From: Eutreptiella sp. 'Long Island Sound 2002'
Lineage: Eukaryota > Euglenozoa > Euglenophyceae > Eutreptiales > Eutreptiaceae
NCBI GenBank assembly: GCA_964036045.1
Contig: OZ038384.1
Location: 43,897,704-43,961,703 of the forward strand
Direction: 5' to 3'
DNA: 64,000 bases
Position numbers and translations under genes: made by a program. The notes beneath the pieces were generated by a model that was given only the letters and a program-made list of their open reading frames with translations, made no database searches and was not told the DNA's origin. Of this stretch, positions 1-10,486 are shown in pieces (position 1 is the first letter of the stretch; every line of letters starts with the position of its first letter).

Positions 1-324
1 GGGCACCTGTTTTGAGGTGTGAGACCATCAGCAGTTCAAAATTTCAGGGTCTGGGCACCTATTTTGAGGTGTGAGACCATCAGCAGTTAGAAATTTCAGG
101 GTCTGGGCACCTGTTTTGAGGTGTGAGACCATCAGCAGTTAGAAACTTTAGGGTCTGGGCACCTGTTTTGAGGTGTGAGACCATCAGCAGTTAGAAATTT
201 CAGGGTCTGGGCACCTGTTTTGAGGTGTGAGACCATCATCAGTTAGAAATTTCAGGGTCTGGGCACCTGTTTTGAGGTGTGAGACCATCAGCAGTTAGAA
301 ATTTCAGGGTCTAGGCACCTGTTT
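1..324. repeat. 52-bp tandem repeat, six full copies plus a partial
   Basis: Units begin at 1, 53, 105, 157, 209 and 261, each starting GGCACCTGTTTTGAGGTGTG; a seventh is cut short at about 313-324. Copies differ at one to three positions. The array is cut by the window edge, so it may be longer. There are no spacers, so it is a minisatellite and not a CRISPR array. No coding function is seen. Confidence 0.95.
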
Positions 325-655
325 CCACCAAATTCTAATACTCAGGACTGCAACAATCAAAGGACCCGAACTAGCCCCTTAATCTGCTTTGGGGCACAGC
401 ACCAGGCAAATTCTATTACTCAGGACTGCAACAATCAAAGGACCCGAACTAGCCCCTCAATCTGCTTTGGGGCACAGCACCAAGCAAATTCTATTACTCA
501 GGACTGCAACAATCAAAGGACCCGAACTAGCCCCTTTATCTGCTTTGGGGCACAGCACCAGGCAAATTCTAATACTCAGGACTGCAACAATCAAAGGACC
601 CGAACTAGCCCCTTTATCTGCTCTGGGGCACAGCAATAGTCAAATTCTGTGAGAG
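325..655. repeat. 78-bp tandem repeat, about 4.2 copies, open as a 26-residue repeat
   Basis: The core AAATTCTANTACTCAGGACT recurs at 330, 408, 486, 564 and 642, exactly 78 bp apart. Because 78 is a multiple of three, the plus strand stays open as a 26-residue repeat (unit starts GHSTRQILLLRTATIKGPEL) from 389 to 652. It directly abuts the 52-bp array. The open frame may just reflect the period; no start context or flanking exon supports a gene. Confidence 0.9.
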
Positions 656-1215
656 CAAAGCAAGGCGGAGGATTAGGCATGAGACACACAATGTCACACT
701 CAGGAAACTGGGGTTAACTGGGGGGTCCATTGGCATGGGGGGGGGGGGGGCGTAGTGACTTTGCTGTGTGACATCCCCTTGTCCGCCTACAACTCAGTCA
801 CTCAACCCCCTCTACGGTTACGTTTGCGGTGCAAGACAGGCACAAAGGCAAGCAACAAAATGGTACGCAGTCAACCGAAGGTGGAGTACATCCAACGCCG
901 GCACCTACCAAAAATTCGCACATTGTACAATCACATCCGGCCGGTTTGGGCGGATAGGGGACCTCAACATGCATGTCACTGAGCATAGTATCATTTGTTT
1001 CCATGGTCCCCGATCCCTCCAGTGCCATTCCAATAGACACCTTCATCGGACGCGGCCGGCACTTAAGGTGCTCTCCGGTCAAAAAAAAACCTGTACAGAG
1101 AGTGGGCAGGGCTGGTCAGGGCAGGGAAGGGTAGGGCACGGCATGTGTGTGATCACCTGGTCGTTGAAATGAAAAACAAAGGCTACAAACCGGGTCGGGC
1201 AAGCCGCTTTTTCCG
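656..1215. other. No gene recognised; poly(G) tract
   Basis: Contains a G tract at about 737-750. Short ORFs occur on both strands at 755-1172, but none carries a recognisable motif or stands out from its shadow frames. Confidence 0.4.
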
Positions 1216-1220
1216 GGCCC

Positions 1221-1412
1221 TGTGTGCCAGCCAAGTTGGCTTGGGCATCGGACCCGATATCGGGGGCTCCTTTGGAGGTGGATCTTCAGCCGAAAATTTC
1301 CGGGCTCCATGGGACCTGTGTGCCAACCAAGTCGGCCTGGGCATCGGACCTGATATCGGGGGCTCCTTTGGACGTGGATTTTCAGCCAAAAATTTCCGGG
1401 CTCCATGGGACC
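1221..1412. repeat. Tandem duplication of a 96-bp unit
   Basis: Two adjacent copies start at 1221 and 1317 (TGTGTGCCAGCCAAGTTGGC and its variant) with about 90% identity, each containing the inverted motif CCGATATCGG. Overlapping ORFs on both strands are repeat-driven and are not called as genes. Confidence 0.85.
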
Positions 1413-1695
1413 AAACCAAAAAAATTCCAACCGCCTTGTGGCATCCATTGCGGCAGCAAAACGTATCCGAAAAAAATAAATCGGGAGGAAAGGGCGTATG
1501 CTAATTCCGTGGTACGCCAATATTCTATGCTACCCTAGAGGCTACATGTGTCTCATCCTCCTTCCACAACAGTCGCCACACTGCCCATACTAGACGCCAC
1601 ACCACGTCGTCCCCGTCCCGGAAGTCGGCCGGCTGCAAGACCACCATGCCTTCTCGGGATTTGATCTCCTGGCGTCCGACGGGGCAGCGCCCCCA

Positions 1696-2720
1696 TCAAT
1701 CAAAGCCTGGGCATTTATTAACCAAGTGGTGCTTCACGCCCCGCCCTGCATTCTTGCAAGCCTGACACGCCGTCACCGGCGCGCACGTCACATCCATCGG
1801 CTCCGCGCCACCGCGCCAGGCTTCGTCGTGTACCACCTGCATTCTCCCTCTATCCATAACTTGGTCTTCATCGCCACCAATCTGCGAGACACCACCCCTT
1901 CCTCCGCAACCCCCGTACAACCTTGCGATCTCGCTAGCACACTGAGCTCGTCGTTTTCCGCCTCTCACCGGTCAACCGCTCCTTTGGGGTCAAGACCCCT
2001 TTTACCGCGGTGCGCGGACAGGGACGTCACTGTGAACGTCCAAACCGCCTGGACGGAGGCCTTCAGCCTGTCAATCTCGTCATCATTCATGGACTCCAAA
2101 CACCAGACCTCAGACCTCAGTGTCCGCGGCATCACAGTCCACTACTGAGGACAAATCATCCAGCGTAATATTGGTGAATGTCTCCTTGTCCCGGAAGCGC
2201 GACACGTACTCGTGGGCCCATACCTCTCTGTTCCACGGCAGTGTGGACAGGGCCAGCAAGCTACGTCAGGCTGCATAGACCCATTGGGGGTTTGCATCCA
2301 GCTCTCGGATTTTCGGCAACTCGGCCTTGCTCAGCATGGAAACCTCCGCCAGTTTCCTCTTTGCCGCGGCCTGGGACGTGGCACTGATCTCCGGCAGATC
2401 CTTGCGCAACCTCTCCATGCCGATACGCTGGTCCTCCACCGGCTTCTTCAACTCCTGTAGCTCTGAGTGGGGGGCCAGGACTTCACGAAGCCCACCCCCT
2501 CCACATTGAGACTGCACTGCGCCATCACGCCAAAAGCACCTATCATTGTTGGTAATAGCACCTCACTTTCCAATGGTACCCCAAAATTCTTCACAAACAT
2601 GTCCTCCATTTCTTTTCTCCTGTCCATCAACATTGACAGGGGGAATGGGACACCCGTGGGGAGCGAAAGGGGGGAAGGGGCCATCAGTTTTCTCCCCACA
2701 GGGGACACGCGCAACCCTGC
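1696..2720 (-). pseudogene. Degenerate gag/ORF1-like coding region with C-terminal zinc-knuckle variant
   Basis: Reading the minus strand from 2720, coding-like sequence runs through several frames: a segment with MLMDRRKEMEDMFVKNFGVP (about 2640-2580), a charged helical segment with LQELKKPVEDQRIGMERLRK (about 2460-2400), then WAHEYVSRFRDKETFTNITL (about 2210), MNDDEIDRLKASVQAVWTFT (about 2090), and a last segment ending in a CX2CX9HX4C pattern (CQACKNAG...HHLVNKC, about 1760-1710). Coiled coil followed by a Cys/His knuckle is the usual order in retroelement gag or LINE ORF1 proteins, and that is the inference. At least three frameshifts and stops break it, so it is not expressed as one protein. 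No RT is found nearby. The family is not identified. Confidence 0.45.
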
Positions 2721-2790
2721 GGTCCCGCCTGGGCCTTTTGGGGGATAGGGTCGCCTGTGGAGGGGGTGCAGCGCGCTCTACCCGAGTCCC
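2700..2790 (-). repeat. GC-rich ~105-bp dispersed repeat, inverted copy
   Basis: The segment with CCTGGGCCTTTTGGGGGATA is the reverse complement of the repeat that forms the array at 8560-9578. It sits inside GC-rich DNA at 2720-3670 in which several long ORFs (for example 2915-3667, minus) exist only because stops are rare. Confidence 0.7.
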
Positions 2791-3535
2791 GCAGGTCTTA
2801 CTCGGTACACTCGGGGGTGATTTAGGGAGTGACCACGCCGCCACGTACGAGGAGCCAGCGCTGCCGGGGTAAGGTGCAAGAGTCCCGCAGGAACACCCCA
2901 TCCCAGGGCACCCCCTAGGTTGGACAGGCCTGTGGGCGACGTGGAAGGGAGGGACAGAAGATAGGGGGCCCCACGGTGCTCGTTTCGGCCCCGCTTGAGC
3001 GCCACCAATAAGGCAGGTTACGTGTGGTGTCCGTTGCCAGTGGCCGAGGTGACACCGACTTGTGGGGTGGTAATGGGTCTAACACTGGCAACCCCCATAG
3101 ATGCGAACAGCCGTTCAAACCCTGAGAGGGGCTCCAATCTGGGAGGGGGCACCACCCATCAGGGGAAACCCTGCAAGGGGACCCTTTGACTAGCAGTGTT
3201 CTCACCCTGCGGTGCACAGGGTGGGTTACGTGCTTGGCTACGTTAGTGCTGCAAAGGTACGAAGCAGGTACATTGGGACACGGTGTACAACAGCTGAGAC
3301 CCTTAACGGGGGGAGTAACACATCGGCCCTCTGTTTGGAAATCCCCCACGCCAACTGACCACGTTGCGGCGGAACGACGGCATAGACTGCGGTGACTAAC
3401 AGGTGTATTTCCGGGGCGGGGCCCCAGCATCCTCCGAGTGAGACGCCCGAGTCTGATAGTCCTGCCCGGGCTTTGCGGGGGACGAGCACAACCGGGGGGG
3501 GGGGGGTACATATCTGGATTCCCCTTACAACGGCG
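2790..3535. other. GC-rich stretch, no gene supported
   Basis: Long ORFs overlap in four or more frames here, including a 250-codon minus-strand frame at 2915-3667. None has a recognisable motif, and the largest one runs into a copy of the ~105-bp repeat. A G run (9-11 bases) lies near 3494-3505. Confidence 0.4.
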
Positions 3536-3625
3536 GAAACACCCGCGTCCCCCCGGTCCTGTCTGGGCCGTTTGGGGATAGGGACGCCTCATAGGAGGAC
3601 CGGACACCAACGGCCGTCTTTCCCC
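3536..3625 (-). repeat. GC-rich ~105-bp dispersed repeat, inverted copy
   Basis: Contains GTCTGGGCCGTTTGGGGATA followed by GGGACGCC, the reverse complement of the array unit at 8560-9578. Confidence 0.75.
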
Positions 3626-3889
3626 CACGGAGGGGCTACTCTGGGCGTCCGGCCCAGCGCAGAGCAACCACGCGGGACTAGGATCCTTCTGTACGTAGCC
3701 GCTTCCGGCGAAGCCAGGTAATCACAAAGTACGGGGTGGGCCGCCCATCATGAGCGACTCCACGCAACCGGTTTAGTTACGGGGGATGGCCTTGGCTAGG
3801 GGACCCCTTACGGGTGAGCTCTCTGGTCTGCCACCCTCCATCACGGAGGGAGGGTTGCGGAGCACCGGGGTACGCTCGTCTTTGTAGGA

Positions 3890-4945
3890 CCCAGAGAATG
3901 CAACATGAGCGACTTAATCGACATGGCCTTCCCCGGGGAGCCCGAATTTCGGGACTCCCCGTTGCTGGACTCTGTCTAGCAGGGGTAGTCCTTGTTGCAC
4001 TAGCGCCTGCGGGACACATAGTCTGTGGCCAACAACAAGGCATTGCAGCAGACCGCCGCCGATGCTCTTTCTGAGGTCGCACCAGGGTGACCAGACGAGG
4101 TACCGGACGCATTCGGTTGGGCCCGGCGGTTGGGGGTGATCACCGCTATCACCTCCATGGGGGTCATCCTCAGCCCCCGTGTATTATTCCTCATTGCAAC
4201 CCTCACAGGATCGTAGGGCACACAATCATTTGTCTTCAGGACATTCCCCTTATGCTTATGGTATGGTGGCCGCCGGGGGACCCCTGGTTGAGTATCTTGG
4301 GTGTACCATGCATCCGCGGCACGCCGACCTGGCCCGTAGCGTCATTTCGGGGCGTGCCCCTTTGGACACCCTCAGGCTACGGAAGCGCCTGGCGCGGATG
4401 CTGAAGGTGGACGAAACCCCGGCCGAGTCGGCCAATGCGCCACAGGTCTATCACAGCACCATCAACGCGGTACTGCGTCCCATATGTCCCATGTGTCTCT
4501 CCCCTCACTGCCAAGCCGACCGGGGACGCCAGGGGGCCAAGGATCAAGTGCGGCTCTTCTGGGCTTTGCCCCAACGGCCTACGGAGGTCGTACCAAACAT
4601 GTCCGGCACCGGGAACGAGTTATGGGTTGGGCTTATGGTATGGGCTTCTGGTCAAGTGGGCGGCGCTAGCATGGGGGTGCCGGTCACCCCATTACCAAAG
4701 TGGTTACCGGAAGTACAGGATGGGCCTTTGGAAGCCCTACGGGCCGCTTTCGAGGCCTGCACCCTACCGGTTACCATGGTAGAGGCTATGGGGGAGTTAC
4801 TTGGCGATATCACGCCCTCTTGGGCCTCGAGCCCCGTTCTCGTATTGCTCGCGGGTCACCCGAGTCCCTCTCGTCCTGCCGGGGCCGTTTGGGGGATAGC
4901 AGGCCTTGGAAGTCTCCCACCCCGGAGTCTCCAAGTCTTTTTTGG
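3890..4945 (+). pseudogene. Unrecognised degenerate protein-coding region
   Basis: Coding-like peptide is seen in successive frames on the plus strand: CNMSDLIDMAFPGEPEFRDS (about 3900), ALQQTAADALSEVAPG (about 4040), GWARRLGVITAITSMGVILS (about 4118), then a longer open stretch from about 4250 to 4830 with YGMVAAGGPLVEYLGCTMHP and RLRKRLARMLKVDETPAESA. The last stretch has one possible CX2CX4C-like cluster (CPMCLSPHC) but no complete known domain. The open frame then runs into an inverted copy of the ~105-bp repeat (about 4845-4905) and a G-rich array, which cannot be part of the original protein. Three or more frame changes make a functional product unlikely. No family is recognised. Confidence 0.35.
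4845..4930 (-). repeat. GC-rich ~105-bp dispersed repeat, inverted copy
   Basis: Contains CCGGGGCCGTTTGGGGGATA, matching the reverse complement of the unit at 8560-9578. It is followed by GGAGTCTCCAAG, a motif also found beside the second G-rich array at 6200-6290. Confidence 0.7.
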
Positions 4946-4954
4946 GCCACGGAA

Positions 4955-5068
4955 AAATGGGGAAAATGGGGGAAATGGGGGGAAATGGGGGAAAATGGGG
5001 GAAAACGGGGAAAAACGGGGAAAAACGGGGGGAAACGGGGGGGAAATGGGGGGAAATGCGGGGGTATG
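4955..5068. repeat. G-rich minisatellite (GGGGAAAATG-type)
   Basis: About ten units of 9-13 bp, G4-6 runs separated by AAA, AAAT or AAAAC. More than four G runs of four or more lie close together, so the plus strand has G-quadruplex potential. Read on the minus strand it is a (CCCCATTTT)n-like tail, resembling sequence beyond the LINE 3' tails near 25.75 and 41.93 kb. Confidence 0.85.
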
Positions 5069-5152
5069 GCATGCCAGAGCACGCTTGCTCGCCACTGTTA
5101 CTTCTTTGACGACACACATGATTGCAACACAAGCATTCAGTAGGCGGTGCAT

Positions 5153-6021
5153 TCAAAGCGAAGAATCGTTTTGCCATCTCGTGTACCACTCACAATTTGT
5201 ACTTGCCCATGGTGGTGGAACTACACCATTGACACAAAAGGAGACATAGGCCTTGTGTGTTCCCTCCGCCATACTCTGTTGCTTGTCGGAACGAACACGC
5301 TTCCAAACTGAAAACGAGCGTTCTACATCACAAGAAGTGTGGGGAATGGCCAGGATGGACCGTGCAATGCGGTACATTGCGGGAATGTTCAGCAAGTCCT
5401 CAAAGGCAGTGTCCAACACCTATGCAGGACAACAAAAAAAAGTGGCTATTAAAAAGACAATAGCACTCGGGTGCATTGCACAACTTTCAGGGGGCACCAC
5501 CTTTTCATCAGGGGTGCCAGTTTCACTTGGCCCTTCATCAACAGGGCCTTCTTGCGTTTCCTCGTCCACCGGGGCCGTTTGTGAAGCATTTCCCGATGGC
5601 TGCCCCACATCATTTTCCGGTGAGTGTTCTGCATGCTGCACACAAAAACAGGAAGATAGACACAAACACAAAAACATGTAGGACGAGAAGCCGCTATTTT
5701 GCACCGAAAAACGAAAATGTACGCCCATTGCAATACCTGGGGAGTTGGTAGTAGGCGTTCTTTCTCATTCAAAATAGTCCTGGCGGCTTCTTCACGTTTC
5801 CCCACAACCACCACGGGCAAAATCAGATCGACATTTGCAAACTTCGGTTCACGGGCCCCACTATACTTGGCTGACAGATGCATCCCCAAAGTAGAAGCCT
5901 TTTTCCATTCGCCCTTCAGCTTCTTCGAGGATTGAGCATCCGACAGCCAGCCACGTTTGACCACCTCTTGTTTCATCATGAACAACACACCCTCATGAGG
6001 CCAAAAAGCCTCAGGGTCCAT
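5153..6021 (-). CDS. Small hAT-type transposase-derived gene, three exons
   Basis: Model: exon 1 6021-5737, intron 5736-5636, exon 2 5635-5501, intron 5500-5420, exon 3 5419-5153; both introns are phase 0, giving 228 aa. Intron 1 has a clear donor (CCCAG/GTATTG) and a pyrimidine-rich acceptor (TTTTTGTGTGCAG); intron 2 has a weaker donor (AAAAG/GTGGTG) and acceptor GCATAG after an oligo-T tract. Exon 3 carries the hAT C-terminal dimerisation signature ARSILAIPHTSCDVERSFSV, including the conserved ERSFS. Exon 2 is acidic and Pro/Ser rich (DEETQEGPVDEGPSETGTPD). Exon 1 starts MDPEAFWPHEGVLFMMKQEV; an acceptor-like site about 13 bp upstream leaves open an earlier exon. hAT transposases are usually over 600 aa with a BED finger and RNase H-like core, which I do not see, so this is a truncated or domesticated copy, or the 3' end of a longer gene. 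Confidence 0.7.
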
Positions 6022-6089
6022 TTGTGTGAAAAATCTGAAGCAGAGGTGGAATGGTACAAAAGAACCAAAAGCAAAACCAAAGGACAACA

Positions 6090-6245
6090 TTATCAAAATG
6101 GCTGGAAAAATGGATGGAAAAATGGATGAAAAACGGGACGTTCGGAGAAAAACGGTGGAAAAATGGTCGGAAAAATGGCAGAAAAACGGCACTTTTCTTT
6201 ACAAAAATTCAGTCTCCGGTCTCCGGAGTGGAAAAATGGGGGGAA
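6090..6245. repeat. GGAAAAATGG-type imperfect minisatellite
   Basis: Irregular 10-16-bp units of GGAAAAATGG, with CGG and GGTCGG variants, just upstream of the hAT-like gene. Related in composition to the array at 4955-5068 and also next to GGTCTCCGG motifs. Confidence 0.7.
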
Positions 6246-6295
6246 ATTGAGGTCTCCGGGGGTCTCCGGAAAATTGGAGACTTCATAGGGTTGGG

Positions 6296-6605
6296 ATAGG
6301 GACGCCCCGTGGGGGCCATGTGCGAGAGGACTTGGAGCTCCACCCCGAACCAGCGGCGGACACACCTGAGTTCCTCCTGTCTTGCCTGTGCCGTTTCAAG
6401 AGCTGGGGACGCCCCGTGGGGGGCCATGTACGAGAGGGCTTCCAGTTCTTCTCGACACGGCGGAGGGAGCACCTAAGTACCTTCGGTCCTGCCTGGGCCG
6501 GTTGGGGGATAGGACGCCCCGCGGGGGGGACGGACGGGGTCGGCCTACCAAGTCCGCCATGCGGTGTAGTCACCCGTGTCCCTCCGGTCCGGCCTAGGCC
6601 AGTGC
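6296..6605 (-). repeat. GC-rich ~105-bp repeat, about three tandem inverted copies
   Basis: Three consecutive units show GGGACGCCCCGTGGGGG and GCCTGGGCCGGTTGGGGGAT, reverse complements of the array at 8560-9578. Divergence between copies is higher than within that array. Confidence 0.75.
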
Positions 6606-6831
6606 CATCTCAACTGTTGACGTGGCTCTTGCAATTTCGATGAGGGGTACCGATACGATAAAGGTGGAGCATATACTGCCCCTAGCAAATGCCAGAAAAT
6701 CTGACATCCACATCTCTGCTGGCCGTGACTATACTTTATTACCACAGAGTTTGACTCTACGTGTGACCCAATGTAGGCCTGCAGGCTAAAATGCAAAAAT
6801 TGCACAGTACCAAGACACACATGCATGCACA
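6606..6831. other. No gene recognised
   Basis: Short ORFs only, without motifs. It separates the inverted ~105-bp repeats from the first CA microsatellite. Confidence 0.4.
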
Positions 6832-6846
6832 TCACACACACACACG

Positions 6847-6878
<32 letters not shown>
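6832..6878. repeat. (CA)n microsatellite, interrupted
   Basis: About 47 bp of CA dinucleotides interrupted twice by CG. The Thr-His ORF over it is an artefact of the repeat. Confidence 0.97.
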
Positions 6879-6881
<3 letters not shown>

Positions 6882-7310
6882 TTAGTGATAGTGAAGAGAA
6901 CAAGAACCAACAGATAACCAATGTGGATAGAAATGCACCGGGAGGCACTGTGGGTACAAGTCTCCAGCATCCTCATCAAAGGAGCAAAAAATGCTGGCCC
7001 TCAGACGAGCAGGCGACTGACAACAGTGGTGCTGTAAGTCGGATCACAGACACACGTTCACACATACACAAGAGAGTAGCAGGAACAGACAACAGCATTG
7101 CATATGACCGATGCTCGGGACTCAGTCCCACTCGAGTTTGCCCGAGTCATCCCTCTCCAATGGCGAGCACCTTGGTGTGACGTCTCACTGACATCGCCAT
7201 CATCACGGAGGGGTGAGTCGCTGCATCAAGGGTCCGGTCGCAAAATAGCAGAACCCGCATGCACGCACAGCCGGCCCTCACCTTCGCTGGCCATGGGTGT
7301 AACCACCCAG

Positions 7311-7396
<86 letters not shown>
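7311..7396. repeat. (CA)n microsatellite, about 43 units
   Basis: Uninterrupted CA repeat of about 86 bp. Overlapping ORFs coding poly(Thr-His) or poly(Val-Cys) are artefacts. Confidence 0.98.
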
Positions 7397-7398
<2 letters not shown>

Positions 7399-8555
7399 AC
7401 AAACAGAGCTAAACCATAGATCAAAACTGGCCTAAGCATCCTCTTGGAGGGACCCAGCGCGGGATTACTGCCGCACGAAAGGTCATTCTCCGCTCGGCAG
7501 AGATTCGCCCGGGCCCGCAACACCTCCTGAAGGTGGCGTTCTTGCTCGGACGTCAAAGCCTGGCAGGCGGCCCGTGCGTTCTACGGTTTGCGTTCCGGGT
7601 CCCGAATGCAACGGCTATCCCAATGGGTTGCCGTGCCCCGGCACGCCTCCGCTAGGGCCTGACCCTGGTATCCGGTGCCCCCGGGCGGTGATATTCCCCC
7701 GGGGTCCTAGCGGGGGAGACGCGCCGGGACGGCCCGAACGGTAGTGTGTCCCGCAAGTGGGGCCGTCGGCCCCCGTTGATCCGCGCCACCCCCCCCCCCC
7801 CCCGTGGAGAGGTGTTGGCCGGAGGGGTATCCCTGCCGGGCCCCGCGGTTGTGGGCAGCCCCGGGGCGTACGCGGCGCCGTGTGTACTGATCCCCAAAAG
7901 GGGAGTGTGTGGTGCCCCTCTAGTGCACGGGACAACTGTTGTCCCAGCCGTGTCTGGACGGGCGGGGAGGTTCCGGGTGGCCTCCATGCCGGCCCATGCG
8001 CCTTGGGTGCCAGCCCTGCCGGGGGTCTGGAGGGTTGCAAGGAGGGGGACGCTCCCTTGCTCGGCCACCCCGGGGCCTGGGCCAACCATCGGGGTGTGAG
8101 AGTCCTCCAAAGGCCCCCAGATCGGGGTGTCCGTGTCGTATTCGTAGATGGAGTTGGCCCCAAGTTGGACAGTGCGATTGACTCCCAAAGGATTGGAGGG
8201 GGAACCCCCCCCTCTGGGGTCTTGTCCTCAGGCGGGACCGAGCTTCCACACCCCCCCCTCGGAAGGAAAGGGCCTGTGCGGCCGGAGGGCCTGTGAGAGT
8301 CTGTAAGGATCACCAAGGATCCGTTACCATGGGGTCCACCCCGTCCTTGTTGGCGAAGTTTGCGTGGGGTCTTCGTCCACCTCGGTTTTTGTGTCCACCA
8401 CCGGCGGGACATCACTGCCCGCAGGGCCGGTGTGGTTCCCCGCGACTCCGCCTCCCCCCGTCCGGGAGCAGATACACATCCAGAACATGGCTGTGAGGGG
8501 GCCTTCCGTTGCTGTGTGGGGGGGGATTGGGAGGTCAATCCTCCTCACCCCCCAA
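7397..8555. other. GC-rich stretch with overlapping ORFs, no gene decided
   Basis: Minus-strand frames at 7418-7556 (TSEQERHLQEVLRARANLCR, helical and charged) and 7652-8188 (ANSIYEYDTDTPIWGPLEDS) look more protein-like than their shadows, and 7615-8538 is open for 307 codons. No domain is recognised and the frames overlap each other. I regard this as a possible decayed coding segment on the minus strand, unresolved. A C run lies at about 7789-7802. Confidence 0.3.
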
Positions 8556-9578
8556 CGTGGCGCCCCCTATCCCCCAAATGGATCGGGAAGGACAAGAGGG
8601 ATTCGGGTGTATTCACCGCTGTGTGGGGGGGGACCGGTAGTCCAAATGCGCGTGGCTCCCCCACGGGGCGTCCCTATCCCCCGAATGGCCCAGGCAGGAA
8701 CAGAGGGACTTGAGTGTATCTCCCGCTGTGTGGTGAGGTGTTGGAAGTCCAAATGCGTACGCCCCCCCAATGGGGCGTCCCTATCCCCCAAACAGCCCAG
8801 GTAAGACCGGAGGGATACGGGTGTATCCGCCGCTGTGTGGGGAGGCGTTGGAATGCCGAACGTACCTGACCCCCCCACGGGGCACCCCTATCCCCCAAAC
8901 GGCCAAGGCAGGACCGGGAGGACTCGCGTGTATCCGCCGCTGTGTGGGGAGGCGTTGCAAGGCTGGAGGTACATGACCCCCCCATGGGGCGCCCCTATCC
9001 CTCAAACAGCCCAGGCACGACCGGAGGGACTCGGGTGTATCCGCGCTGTGTGAGGGGAAATGGAAAGGTCAATCATACCCCCCCCCCCCCCCGGGGCGTC
9101 CCTATCCCCCAAACGGCACACGCAGGACCGGAGGGACTCGAGTATCCGCCCCTTGTGTGGCAAGAAGCCGGAGATTCAAGCGCGCATGGCCCCTAAGAGG
9201 TGTCCCTATCCCCCAAACGGCCCAGGCAGAACCGGAGTGACGCGGATGTATCTGCCGCCGTGTGGGGAGGAATTGGAAATCCAAACGCGCCTGGCCCCCC
9301 ACGGGGCGTCCCTATCCCCCGAACGGCCCAGGCAAGACCAGAGGGACTCGGTTGTATCGCCGCTGTGTGGGGGGAAATGGGAAGGTCAAACATACCCGAC
9401 CCCCCAACGGGGCGTCCCTATCTCCCAAACAGCCCAGGCATGACCGGGGAGACTCGGCTGTATCTGCAGCTGTGTGGGGAGGAACCGGAAATCCAATCAC
9501 GCCTAGCCCCCCCGCGGGGCATCCCTATCCCCCAAACGGCCCGGGCAAGACCGGAGGGACTCGGGTGTATCCGCTGCG
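8556..9578 (+). repeat. Ten-copy array of a GC-rich ~105-bp repeat
   Basis: Units carry CCCTATCCCCCAAACGGCCC, then GACCGGAGGGACTCGGGTGT and CCGCTGTGTGGGGAGG. Copies lie near 8562, 8665, 8775, 8877, 8984, 9093, 9196, 9302, 9409 and 9515, spacing 100-110 bp, typically 80-90% identical. The unit is nearly stop-free on both strands, which creates chains of ORFs (recurring peptide GASLSPKRPRQDRRDS and similar) that I do not call as genes. Single and tandem relatives occur, mostly inverted, at 2.7, 3.55, 4.85 and 6.3 kb, and directly at 10.85 kb. Confidence 0.92.
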
Positions 9579-10381
9579 GTGGGGCCATGAGGCAACGGAA
9601 ACTGGGCTCGCATACGCCCCCGTGTCACAGGCGCATGGTCATAACCACATTGTTCAGTGTTTTGCTTGCTGCACTGCAGCGTAGATCAGTTCTGTACCAC
9701 ACCAGGTGGTTGCTGACTGTGCATAGGCACTGGTCCTCTGGACATTTAGGTCAGCTCGCACCCACCACCCACCCACAGTGCCGGTTAGTCTCTAACCCTT
9801 GCCCTGCAGGTCGTGACCCTGTCATGCACTTGCATTCTGGCTCGTGAGGACGTGTCATACTCAATCCTCAGGGGCGCAATGGCGCCTTGGATGGCGCAAA
9901 GGCGTCTCGGTATGTGCTCCGTCTGTCAGGCAATTCAACAAATCATCGCTGTGTGGCGTGTGGCGCATACCATTTCAGCTCCCCACCATGCATGCGCATG
10001 CCGCCTACACATTCATGCCTACTTGCTTCCGTCATCCTCACTTGGGCTGCACTCTCGCCGCCCCAGTCTTGCTTCGGCTGTTCAACACGTGACAACGTGT
10101 CGAGCCAGTGGCTCAGGGGCGCTACGGCGCCCTGCTTTTTCATTTCTTGACATTTCTCGGCTGTTCCGTGCCGCCGTGGCGTCCCTTTTACCTTGGTCAG
10201 CTCGAACCTCCCTGATCAGCTCGAACCCTGGTCAGCTCGAACCCACCACCTCCCTTTGCGCCGGTTAGCCCCGGTCTCTCGCTCTGTGGGTCTCTCTCCT
10301 ACTCTCTCCCTTCCATTCTCTCTTGCTCTCCCCTTCTCTTTCTCTCCTGTTGCACCTCTCTGTTCCTTTCCCACTGCGCTC

Positions 10382-10385
<4 letters not shown>

Positions 10386-10440
<55 letters not shown>
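10386..10440. repeat. (CT)n microsatellite in repeat copy 1
   Basis: About 27 CT units; the corresponding tract in copy 2 (16631-16659) has about 14 units. Confidence 0.97.
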
Positions 10441-10447
<7 letters not shown>

Positions 10448-10486
10448 TTCTCTCTCCCTCTCTCGCGCGCCCTTCCTCTCGCGCCC

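Noticed and set aside
1-324. CRISPR array
   Set aside because: Units are contiguous 52-bp repeats without unique spacers, and the surroundings are eukaryotic.
2915-3667. 250-codon minus-strand ORF as a gene
   Set aside because: Open in several frames at once, very GC-rich, runs through a copy of the ~105-bp repeat, no motif.
6791-7556. ORFs with poly(Thr-His) or poly(Val-Cys)
   Set aside because: They only translate CA/GT microsatellites; the same applies to 44778-45231.
8556-9578. Chains of ORFs along the ten-copy array as a repeat protein
   Set aside because: Frames change from unit to unit because unit lengths are not multiples of three; open on both strands.
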